From Pedosphaera sp. (GTDB lineage Bacteria; Verrucomicrobiota; Verrucomicrobiia; Limisphaerales; UBA1096): 63,659 nucleotides of DNA. Made by a program: the position numbers and the translations under genes. The stretch lies in NCBI GenBank assembly GCA_022451065.1, contig JAKUOU010000001.1, forward strand, positions 1 through 63,659. The letters run 5' to 3'. The notes under the pieces were generated by a model. The model saw only the letters and a list, made by a program, of their open reading frames with translations, had not been told where the DNA came from and ran no database searches. This document shows, piece by piece, positions 42,735 to 49,707 of the stretch. Position 1 is the stretch's first letter. Every line of letters begins with the position of its first letter.

Positions 42735-43217
42735 ATGAAAGGAAACGAACAAGTCATTGAAGCATTGAACGCCGGTTTGACCATCGAGCTGACAGCGATC
42801 AACACATATTTCATCCACTCCAAAATGTGCCTCAACTGGGGGCTCAAAAAGTTGGCGGATCATTACTATGCAGAGTCAATCGAGGAAATGAAGCATGCCG
42901 AAGAGATCATCGATCGTATCCTGTTTCTCGACGGGCATCCCGCCATCTCCCGATACGACGTCATCAATGTGGGCGACAATCCCAAGGAGCAGATCGAGAA
43001 TGGGATGGCGCTGGAGATCAAGGGAGCCGCTACTTATAACGATGGCGTCAAGCTGTGCGCCGAGGTGAAGGACACGGCCAGCCGCGAGTTAATGGAGCGC
43101 ATGGTCGTCGAGTCGGAGCAAAGCATCGACTGGGCCGAGGCCCAACTGGACCTCATCAAGATGATAGGTATCGAGAACTACCTCGCCCAGCAAGTGGACG
43201 GGGGCGGCGGCAAATAG
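42735..43217 (+). CDS. bfr: Bacterioferritin with altered ferroxidase residues
   Basis: A 160-residue bacterioferritin: 'MKGNEQVIEALNAGLTIELT' at the N-terminus, 'YYAESIEEMKHAEEIIDRIL' in helix B and 'IKMIGIENYLAQQV' at the end. Haem ligand Met52 and ferroxidase-site Glu18, Glu51 and His54 are at canonical positions, and a Glu at 93 fits Glu94. In helix D the usual E-E-x-H-I-D-W is read as S-E-Q-S-I-D-W, so the positions of Glu127 and His130 are both Ser. It may be the non-ferroxidase subunit of a heteropolymer or have altered iron handling. It is a single gene, unrelated in function to its neighbours, with about 195 bp of AT-richer upstream DNA probably holding its promoter. Confidence 0.9.
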   Translation: MKGNEQVIEALNAGLTIELTAINTYFIHSKMCLNWGLKKLADHYYAESIEEMKHAEEIIDRILFLDGHPAISRYDVINVGDNPKEQIENGMALEIKGAATYNDGVKLCAEVKDTASRELMERMVVESEQSIDWAEAQLDLIKMIGIENYLAQQVDGGGGK

Positions 43218-43241
43218 CCAACCGATCGATTTCTTATCCGT

Positions 43242-44372
43242 TTATCGCAATCCCTTCTCAAAAAAGGGCCACATCTTTTTAGGGTAGAAGCGGTGCCCGC
43301 TATTACCCCATTTTAGGGCGGTGTGGTTGGGGACACCTGCGGCCTGGAAAATTTTCCCGATGCTGACGGCCAGCTTTTCCACAGTCGGTGGATGATGCAA
43401 ACTGTCGTCCACCCCGTGCACGATCAAGAGGTGCCGCGGGGCGACGAGGCCTCCCAGTTCTTTCCAGTCGCCCCAGTCTCGGAATTTGGGAACGAGGCAG
43501 CAATCGCAGTGAAAGATAAACCCTTCCGCACTCATCACCGAGGTGAATGAGCAGCTTGGAATCGCCACGCGGATTCGTGTGTCGATTGCAGCAGTGTAGG
43601 CGGTGAGTACGCCGCCGCCGGAGTTGCCGGTCATCGCGATGCGCTTGGGATCGATGAGCGGATGTTTCTCTGCCCAATCGAGCAGGCGCTGCATGTCCCA
43701 AACCCGCTCCCCAATAGGCGTGCGCCCGGCGAGTAGACAGTGGATGAGTTGGGCCCGGCAGGGGCGGTTGCCGTGGCGGCCTTTGGGATCGGGCACCAGC
43801 ACTTCCTCCGCGAGACCTCGGGTGGCCGGGGCAATGACCACATACCCACGCCGCGCGGCCTGTGCCCCGATGTCGCCTTGATTTTCGAGAACTTTCCTAC
43901 TGTGTTTTTCATCCTTGAATGCACCCGCGTACGAATGCAGCCCAAGCTTGTCGTGGCCGTGCGGGCAAATCAAAAGGGGGAGGGGCTGGGCAGGGTTAGC
44001 ATCCTTGGGAATGAGCAGATAAAAGGGGATGACCACACCAGGCTCCGTTTCCATCGAGCAAAGCGCCCGTGTAAAGAGTTCGTTGGTTTTTTCCGCTTGG
44101 CCAAGCTGGATCTTCGGCGTGAAGCCATCCAAATCCTTCTCCATTTGCTTGAGCCCGGTCAGTTCGATGAGCGCCTCTCGGGCCTTATCCTGCCACTGCC
44201 CGAATCCCACCGAGGCGTCAAAGGCGTGTATCTGCTTGCCCCGCTGGATGCGTTTGAGGTAAGCCCCAACCGAGCCGGGGTAGGTCACGAACGGCTTGGC
44301 CGTTTGTTGTGCAAGAAGAGTTCCGCTGAATAAAATGATGATAAAGATTGCAGGGATTTTCAGTGTTTTCAT
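43242..44372 (-). CDS. Secreted acetylesterase-like alpha/beta hydrolase
   Basis: A 376-residue protein read leftward, with a signal peptide (MKTLKIPAIFIIILFSGTLL). A helical N-terminal part is followed by an alpha/beta-hydrolase domain: 'PLPLLICPHGHDKLGLHSYA', the nucleophile elbow 'IAMTGNSGGGVLTAYTAAID', the acid in 'LLIVHGVDDSLHHP' and the His in 'WGNSGHRFYPKKMW'. The layout is that of the acetyl-xylan-esterase/abhydrolase_7-like enzymes abundant in Planctomycetes and Verrucomicrobia. A deacetylase role on the same glycan as the sulfatases is likely but unproven. It is convergent with bfr. Confidence 0.82.
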   Translation of the reverse strand: MKTLKIPAIFIIILFSGTLLAQQTAKPFVTYPGSVGAYLKRIQRGKQIHAFDASVGFGQWQDKAREALIELTGLKQMEKDLDGFTPKIQLGQAEKTNELFTRALCSMETEPGVVIPFYLLIPKDANPAQPLPLLICPHGHDKLGLHSYAGAFKDEKHSRKVLENQGDIGAQAARRGYVVIAPATRGLAEEVLVPDPKGRHGNRPCRAQLIHCLLAGRTPIGERVWDMQRLLDWAEKHPLIDPKRIAMTGNSGGGVLTAYTAAIDTRIRVAIPSCSFTSVMSAEGFIFHCDCCLVPKFRDWGDWKELGGLVAPRHLLIVHGVDDSLHHPPTVEKLAVSIGKIFQAAGVPNHTALKWGNSGHRFYPKKMWPFFEKGLR

Positions 44373-44484
44373 TTAGAGCAATGCTGTGGCTGGAAGTATA
44401 ACCAATCAGGCTCCAAACTCACTCCTAAATGAAGAATGTCTGTTTCGGATTGCCGATGGTTTGGTCAACAGGCAGGCTTGGCCC

Positions 44485-44914
44485 ATGCACTGGACTTCCC
44501 TGCTTTCAGTTTTATTTTGGTTCACGATTGCGTCGGTCGCCGCGTCGGACCGTCCGAATGTTTTATTTATCGCTGTCGATGATTTGCGTCCGGAATTGAA
44601 GTGCTACGGCGCGAGCCAAATCCATTCACCGAACATCGACCGATTGGCCAATCGATCGATGTTGTTCGAGCGTGCGTATTGCATGGTGCCGACCTGCGGT
44701 GCCTCACGATCAGCTATGATGACCAGTATTCGCCCGGCACATAATCTATTCTAGGCCCAACGGCCGAACGTTTAGCCAAATGCTTTACGATCACAAGAGC
44801 GACCCTGTCGAAAACACCAACATTGCCAACCAATCCAACCAAGCTGGCATATTAGCCAAATTGTTACAGGCCAACATGGGCAAACCTAGCCCGCAGAAAC
44901 AGAAGTCAGAATAA
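44485..44914 (+). pseudogene. Sulfatase pseudogene with large internal deletion
   Basis: The 5' part (44485-44754) encodes a signal peptide (MHWTSLLSVLFWFTIASVAA), 'NVLFIAVDDLRPELKCYGA' and the active-site segment 'YCMVPTCGASRSAMMTSIRP' (Cys71), then a stop at 44752-44754. Immediately after, in another frame, lies a sulfatase tail: 'RTFSQMLYDHKSDPVENTNI' followed by 'ANQSNQAGILAKLL', ending at 44914. The roughly 350 middle residues expected in an iduronate-2-sulfatase-like protein are missing, so the gene lost about 1 kb and its frame. The two halves fit one parent gene. Confidence 0.8.
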
Positions 44915-44929
44915 TCCACAGATAGAACC

Positions 44930-46009
44930 GTGAAGCACATTATTATTTTTCTTTTTGTATGCGCCACTGGTGTAGCCTTGGCTCAGGACAACGTTGCCTG
45001 GCATGACGTCACTAAGTGGGGTGTTGAGGGTCGTGCCTGGGAGGACCAGAAGCGCAAACGATGGTTCGATCGTTTTCCGGCCAAGGCGGAAGGCAGGGTG
45101 ACAGGAGCGGTTTGGAACCTTAGTCGGCACAGCGCCGGGATGATGGTTCGCTTTAAAACGGATTCTACCGCCATCCACGCGAGGTGGAAGTTGCTTAGTT
45201 CGCGCCTGGGCATGCCCCACATGCCGCCCAGTGGGGTGAGTGGCTTGGATTTATATGCGCGCGATGACACCGGCAAATGGCGTTGGGCCGCTGCCACGCG
45301 TCCCAACAAACAGGAGATGCAGGCTGTCTTGCTGACCGGCATTGCGCCGGGCATGCGTGAGTATGCGGTCTACCTGCCACTGTACAACGGCACCGAGTCG
45401 CTGGAGATCGGTGTGTCGACAGGGGCGAAGTTTGAGTCGTTGGCACCGCGCTCGGCCAAGCCGCTGGTTTTTTATGGCACATCAATCACGCATGGTGCTT
45501 GCGCCTCGCGGCCAGGCATGGCACACCCGGCGATCCTAGGTCGACGACTCGAGATGCCAGTCATCAACATTGGCTTTTCAGGCAACGGAAAAATGCACAA
45601 GGAGGTGGGCGATCTGATGGTGGATGTGGATGCGGCCTGCTACATCATCGATTGCCTGCCAAATATGAATGCGGCGATGGTCACCGAGCGTTGTGTGCCT
45701 TTGGTGAATCAACTTCGTAAAGCCCGACCCGACACACCAATCGTGCTTGTGGAGGATCGGCGGTTTGCCAACTCGTGGCTTGTACCAGGGCGAGCTAAGT
45801 TTCATGACGACAACCATGAGGCTTTGCAAAAGGCTTACGAGCAACTCAAGTCGGTTGGCGTGAAACATCTTCACTATCTTAGCGGCGATGATCTGTTAGG
45901 AGACGATGCCGAGGGGACTACCGATTCCTCGCATCCTAACGACCTTGGCTTCGTCCGCCAGGCCGATGCCTTTGAACCGGTCCTTCGCCGGTCCTTGGGA
46001 CTGAAATAA
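44930..46009 (+). CDS. Secreted SGNH/GDSL esterase with N-terminal CE2-like domain
   Basis: A 359-residue protein, GTG start at 44930, with a signal peptide (MKHIIIFLFVCATGVALAQD). The N-terminal jelly-roll-like part includes 'MMVRFKTDSTAIHARWKL' and 'GVSGLDLYARDD' (GxDLY motif). The SGNH core has block I 'VFYGTSITHGACASRPGMAH' (Ser nucleophile in G-T-S), Gly in 'INIGFSGNGKMH', Asn in 'DCLPNMNAAMV' and the Asp-x-x-His pair in 'TTDSSHPNDLGF'. Such enzymes deacetylate polysaccharides. It starts 15 bp after the sulfatase pseudogene and precedes pdxA by 20 bp. Confidence 0.88.
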   Translation: MKHIIIFLFVCATGVALAQDNVAWHDVTKWGVEGRAWEDQKRKRWFDRFPAKAEGRVTGAVWNLSRHSAGMMVRFKTDSTAIHARWKLLSSRLGMPHMPPSGVSGLDLYARDDTGKWRWAAATRPNKQEMQAVLLTGIAPGMREYAVYLPLYNGTESLEIGVSTGAKFESLAPRSAKPLVFYGTSITHGACASRPGMAHPAILGRRLEMPVINIGFSGNGKMHKEVGDLMVDVDAACYIIDCLPNMNAAMVTERCVPLVNQLRKARPDTPIVLVEDRRFANSWLVPGRAKFHDDNHEALQKAYEQLKSVGVKHLHYLSGDDLLGDDAEGTTDSSHPNDLGFVRQADAFEPVLRRSLGLK

Positions 46010-46029
46010 GGCTGGCGATACGTGGATAG

Positions 46030-47001
46030 ATGAGCCTCCCGAAAATAGCCGTGACGATGGGTGACCCCGCAGGGGTGGGGCCGGAGGTTTGCCTGCATTT
46101 ATTGCACGACGAGGAAATCGCGCGGCTCTGTACACCAGTTGTATTCGGAAATGCCGCCGTGTTGGACCAGGCGGCAGTGCAGTGCCGTTTGGTCAAGCCG
46201 GATAAAGTTGTCGCCGGCTTGGGCGAGGCCGACGCACCGAGCGTGTTCGATATAGGCGCAATCGACCTGATAGACTTTGAAACCGGCACCGTCAATGCCG
46301 CGACCGGGCGTGCGGGGTATACCTACGTCGAGAATGCCATTGACGCCGCTCTTGGTGGCCAGGTAGCCGCGGTGACGACTGCGCCGCTGAACAAGGAGGC
46401 ATTGCACGCGGCAGGAATTTCGTTTCCAGGTCACACAGAAATCTTTGCGGCTAGGACGCATGCGCAGCGTTCCTGCATGCTGCAATTTTCAAGCGAGGTA
46501 CGATGTGTGTTTGTGACCACGCACGTCGGTTACGCGGAGGTGCCTGGGTTGCTCACCAGAGAGCGCATTCTCGAGACACTCGAACTGGGGGCCCAGGCGA
46601 TGCGGCGCATTCGCGGCAGTGAGCCAAAGATCGGCGTACTGGGCCTCAACCCACACGCGGGCGAGCACGGCTTGTTCGGCGGCGAGGAAAAAGCGGTGAT
46701 CCTTCCCGCGATTGAGGCGGCGCGGACCAAGGGTTTTGATGTTGAAGGGCCAATCCCGCCGGACACCGCGTTTCTGCCGGACAAGCGTCGTGCGACTGAT
46801 CTGTTCGTCTGCATGTACCACGACCAGGGACACATCCCACTCAAGGCACTTTGTTTCGATGAAGCGGTGAACATCACGCTTGGCTTGCCGATCGTTCGAA
46901 CCTCGGTCGACCATGGCACAGCCCTCGACATCGCCGGTCTTGGTCAAGCGAACCCCAGCAGCCTGTTCGAGGCGGTAAAGCTCGCTTTGAAGTTTATTTG
47001 A
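46030..47001 (+). CDS. pdxA: 4-hydroxythreonine-4-phosphate dehydrogenase family protein (PdxA)
   Basis: A 323-residue PdxA-family enzyme: 'KIAVTMGDPAGVGPEVCL', 'TTAPLNKEALHAAGISFPGH', 'LGLNPHAGEHGLFGGEE', 'GPIPPDTAFL', 'MYHDQGHIPLKALCFDEAVN' and 'RTSVDHGTALDIAG'. Metal-binding His residues in 'GHTE', 'NPHAGE' and 'YHDQGH' are present. PdxA acts in pyridoxal-phosphate synthesis; close relatives (PdxA2 and others) act on four-carbon acid-sugar phosphates in catabolism. Its place between a glycan esterase and a secreted peptidase makes the catabolic option worth considering, but the sequence does not decide it. Confidence 0.88.
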   Translation: MSLPKIAVTMGDPAGVGPEVCLHLLHDEEIARLCTPVVFGNAAVLDQAAVQCRLVKPDKVVAGLGEADAPSVFDIGAIDLIDFETGTVNAATGRAGYTYVENAIDAALGGQVAAVTTAPLNKEALHAAGISFPGHTEIFAARTHAQRSCMLQFSSEVRCVFVTTHVGYAEVPGLLTRERILETLELGAQAMRRIRGSEPKIGVLGLNPHAGEHGLFGGEEKAVILPAIEAARTKGFDVEGPIPPDTAFLPDKRRATDLFVCMYHDQGHIPLKALCFDEAVNITLGLPIVRTSVDHGTALDIAGLGQANPSSLFEAVKLALKFI

Positions 47002-47008
47002 TGAGGAT

Positions 47009-48148
47009 ATGAAACTTGTTTTTATTGTATTACTGACAGGCGGCTTCGGTTTGAGCGCGCAGGCGATCTATGAGGTTAAACCACTGACAGAGTCGCAGGC
47101 GAGCGAGTACAAACTCGACACTAGCTTTTACAGGAAGGCGACGTTGGTTCAGAATATCCTTATCGCTACTTCGGTCAAGGTCTCTGACGTGGCGCATCAG
47201 GAGACGGCGTATCAGTTTGATATGCTGATGCGAAGCATGAAGCCAGGGATTGCCGAACGTATTCGTAAAAAAAAGGTGCTGTGTCTTCTGATCGGGCATG
47301 ATGAACTCACTTCACAACTTCCACAGTTCACAACCGGAAAAAAAGGCGAGGAACTGGATTTTTACAACTGGCGTCAGCGCGGTTTTCTATCGCACATTGG
47401 CTCGAGGCCAACGGTTGTTTTTGCAGAGGAAGATGTGCTGGAATATGAGGGGGGGATGCAGCTGGAGAGCATTCTTGTCCACGAGTTCGGCCACGTGGTG
47501 CACGGTGCCGGATTCGATGAGGCTCTCCAGAAACGACTGACGGCCGCTTTTGAAAACGTAAAGAAGAATGGTATTTGGAATGACGGCCGGGCGGCCCAGC
47601 GCTATCGTCGTATCAAGAGTGAATCTCCTATTAAACTACTTGCCGCTCTTAAAAAGTCATTCCCCAACGAATCCCCAGAACTCCTCCGAAAATGCCTAAA
47701 CGAGGGTGACATTCTTTTGAATGGTAAAAAGGCAAACGCGAGGGTCATGGTTAATAAAAACGACAAAGTGCTGATTTATTTTGGTGGCCCGAAGCAATGC
47801 TACGCTGCCAAGAACCGCGCCGAGTATTGGGCGGAAATTTATCAGTGTTGGTTCAACACTAACCGAACGATGGATCATGATCATAACCACATCCACACCC
47901 GAGAGCAACTTATCGAATATGATCCCGTCGGAGCGAAGCTCTGTGAGGATGTTCTGGGAAAGTCGGAGTGGCGATTTATCTCACCCCGCAAGCGCGTTGG
48001 CCAGGCCCATCTTAAAGACTACAGTCTCAATTTAATCAAAGTCACCGATTTGCCGCATATCCAAAAAGCCGCCTACGACTACTACGACACCTACTGGAAA
48101 GAGTACTGGCAACGCCTATACGACAAGCACAGCATCAAGCGCAAGTAA
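47009..48148 (+). CDS. Secreted zinc metallopeptidase-like protein (HExxH) with an internal insert
   Basis: A 379-residue protein with a signal peptide (MKLVFIVLLTGGFGLSAQAI). The zinc motif is H158-E-F-G-H162 in 'ILVHEFGHVVHGAGF', and a probable third ligand is Glu272 or Glu276 in 'NRAEYWAEIYQCWFNTN', followed by 'DHDHNHIHTREQLIEYDP'. This is the gluzincin-like layout of secreted bacterial peptidases that I recall with a short 'GLW...YAATN' connection. Here about 65 extra residues lie between 'NGIWNDG' and 'CYAAKN', including 'LLRKCLNEGDILLNGKKANA'. Its substrate is unknown. It starts 7 bp after pdxA. Confidence 0.78.
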   Translation: MKLVFIVLLTGGFGLSAQAIYEVKPLTESQASEYKLDTSFYRKATLVQNILIATSVKVSDVAHQETAYQFDMLMRSMKPGIAERIRKKKVLCLLIGHDELTSQLPQFTTGKKGEELDFYNWRQRGFLSHIGSRPTVVFAEEDVLEYEGGMQLESILVHEFGHVVHGAGFDEALQKRLTAAFENVKKNGIWNDGRAAQRYRRIKSESPIKLLAALKKSFPNESPELLRKCLNEGDILLNGKKANARVMVNKNDKVLIYFGGPKQCYAAKNRAEYWAEIYQCWFNTNRTMDHDHNHIHTREQLIEYDPVGAKLCEDVLGKSEWRFISPRKRVGQAHLKDYSLNLIKVTDLPHIQKAAYDYYDTYWKEYWQRLYDKHSIKRK

Positions 48149-48322
48149 CCCTTGCGGCAAGATGGAAAACGCTCTTGGCCCGGAATTTTATGCGGGATGA
48201 TAAGTGGCAATAAATTAGTGAAAGTCGAATAAAATTTATCAGCAGATCGTCTGACAAACGATTCGCTTGCATAAATCGATCTATAGCGCAAAAGTCAATT
48301 TTTCTGCGGTATACTTGATGTC

Positions 48323-49699
48323 ATGATGAACCGGACTCATTTTTCGAGAAGAAAGTTTCTGAAAGCCAACGGAGCGGCTGTGGCGCTGCCTTTTTTGCAT
48401 TCCATGCCGGGCGTGTTTGGCGCTGGAAGCAAGGTGGCCAAGCCCAGTAAAAAGCTGGCGATCATGTATATCCCTAACGGCATCGTGAGGCGGTGTTTTT
48501 TTCCGGGAGAGGAAAGCGGCGAGTTGCCAGACTTTGTTGGTGGGTTCAATGCCGACAAGACGAAGAACCAGAAGCGTAAGGAGAACTCCCCCGGCATTTA
48601 TCCGCTGGAGCTGACCTCGACGATGCAACCACTGAAGGATCACATGAAGGATGTGTCCCTGATCACCGGCTTGGACCGTACATTCAAGAACGGGCAGGAT
48701 GTGCATGCGCAGGGGGCGTCCTGTTATCTCACGAGTTTGTCGCCGGTTCAGGCGGCCGAGCAGGGGATCAAGCATCCAAACGGGCGCAGTCTCGATCAGG
48801 TGATTGGCGACAAGGTTGGGCACACGACGGCGTTTAAAACGCTTGAGATCGGTTGCAACGGGTTCACCGCTGGCAAGGAGTCTATTTATTTTGACAACAT
48901 CTCATGGTATGGGCCAGACAAGATTGCGCCGTCTATCCGGGATCCTCAAAAGCTCTATGAACGTTTGTTCGCAAAGGATAGTTTTCGGTCGCATGTGACC
49001 GAGGTCACGGATCTTGTGTTGGCCGATGCGAAATCGCTCTCACGAAAACTGGCTACGGAAGACCGAGCTACGCTCGATGAATTCATGACCATGATTCGCG
49101 ACGTGGAAGTACGCATGACCAGGCTCGAGAAACTGTTGACCAAAGCGGACATTCGTGTGCCGAAGAATGAAATATTGCCGCGCGGCGAGTACATCCGCCT
49201 GCAGGCGGACCTGATGCTTCTGGCGTTCCAGATGGGCATCACTAACATTTCCACATTCATGATCGGGCCGGAGCGCTGGGACGCCACTTTGATGTACGAG
49301 GGGGTGTTCGATAAACCAGTGCAGCATCACAACATGACCCATAATCAGAAGGGAAAGGGTTATCTTGAAGTACAGAAGATCGACATCTTCCACATGCAGC
49401 AATATGCCTATGTTCTCAAGCGCATGAAGGAGATCAAGGAGTCGGACGGTAGCACGATGCTCGACAATTCGCTGGTGACGTACGGAGCGGCATTGGGCGA
49501 CGGCTCGACGCATCAGTATTACGACCTGCCGATGATCGTGGCCGGGCGCGGCCAAGGTCAGATAAAGCAGGGTCGGTTTATCCAGTGCAAAAGCGGCACG
49601 CTGAACTCCAATCTATGGCTCTCGGTCGCGAAGCTGATGGGGCTGGAAATGGAATCGTTCGCGGACAGCACCGGTGTGGTCTCTGATATGTGGACATAG
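48323..49699 (+). CDS. DUF1552 protein, Tat-exported
   Basis: A 458-residue protein with a Tat-type signal ('FSRRKFLKANGAAVALPFLH'). The DUF1552 core has 'KLAIMYIPNGIVRRCFFPGE', 'DVHAQGASCYLTSL', 'FKTLEIGCNGFTAGKESIYF' and 'NISWYGPDKIAPSIRDPQK'. DUF1552 proteins are found almost only in Planctomycetes, Verrucomicrobia and related groups, paired with DUF1592-type c-cytochromes. Here the partner follows directly (49708). The reaction is unknown. A paralogue is at 55279. The 174 bp upstream is AT-rich and probably carries the promoter; a TATACT sits at 48310, but with no convincing -35. Confidence 0.9.
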   Translation: MMNRTHFSRRKFLKANGAAVALPFLHSMPGVFGAGSKVAKPSKKLAIMYIPNGIVRRCFFPGEESGELPDFVGGFNADKTKNQKRKENSPGIYPLELTSTMQPLKDHMKDVSLITGLDRTFKNGQDVHAQGASCYLTSLSPVQAAEQGIKHPNGRSLDQVIGDKVGHTTAFKTLEIGCNGFTAGKESIYFDNISWYGPDKIAPSIRDPQKLYERLFAKDSFRSHVTEVTDLVLADAKSLSRKLATEDRATLDEFMTMIRDVEVRMTRLEKLLTKADIRVPKNEILPRGEYIRLQADLMLLAFQMGITNISTFMIGPERWDATLMYEGVFDKPVQHHNMTHNQKGKGYLEVQKIDIFHMQQYAYVLKRMKEIKESDGSTMLDNSLVTYGAALGDGSTHQYYDLPMIVAGRGQGQIKQGRFIQCKSGTLNSNLWLSVAKLMGLEMESFADSTGVVSDMWT

Positions 49700-49707
49700 G
49701 TTTGCTG

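Noticed and set aside
48149-48322. A -10-like TATACT at 48310 as a mapped promoter
   Set aside because: No matching -35 hexamer at normal spacing, so I mention it only in the gene entry.
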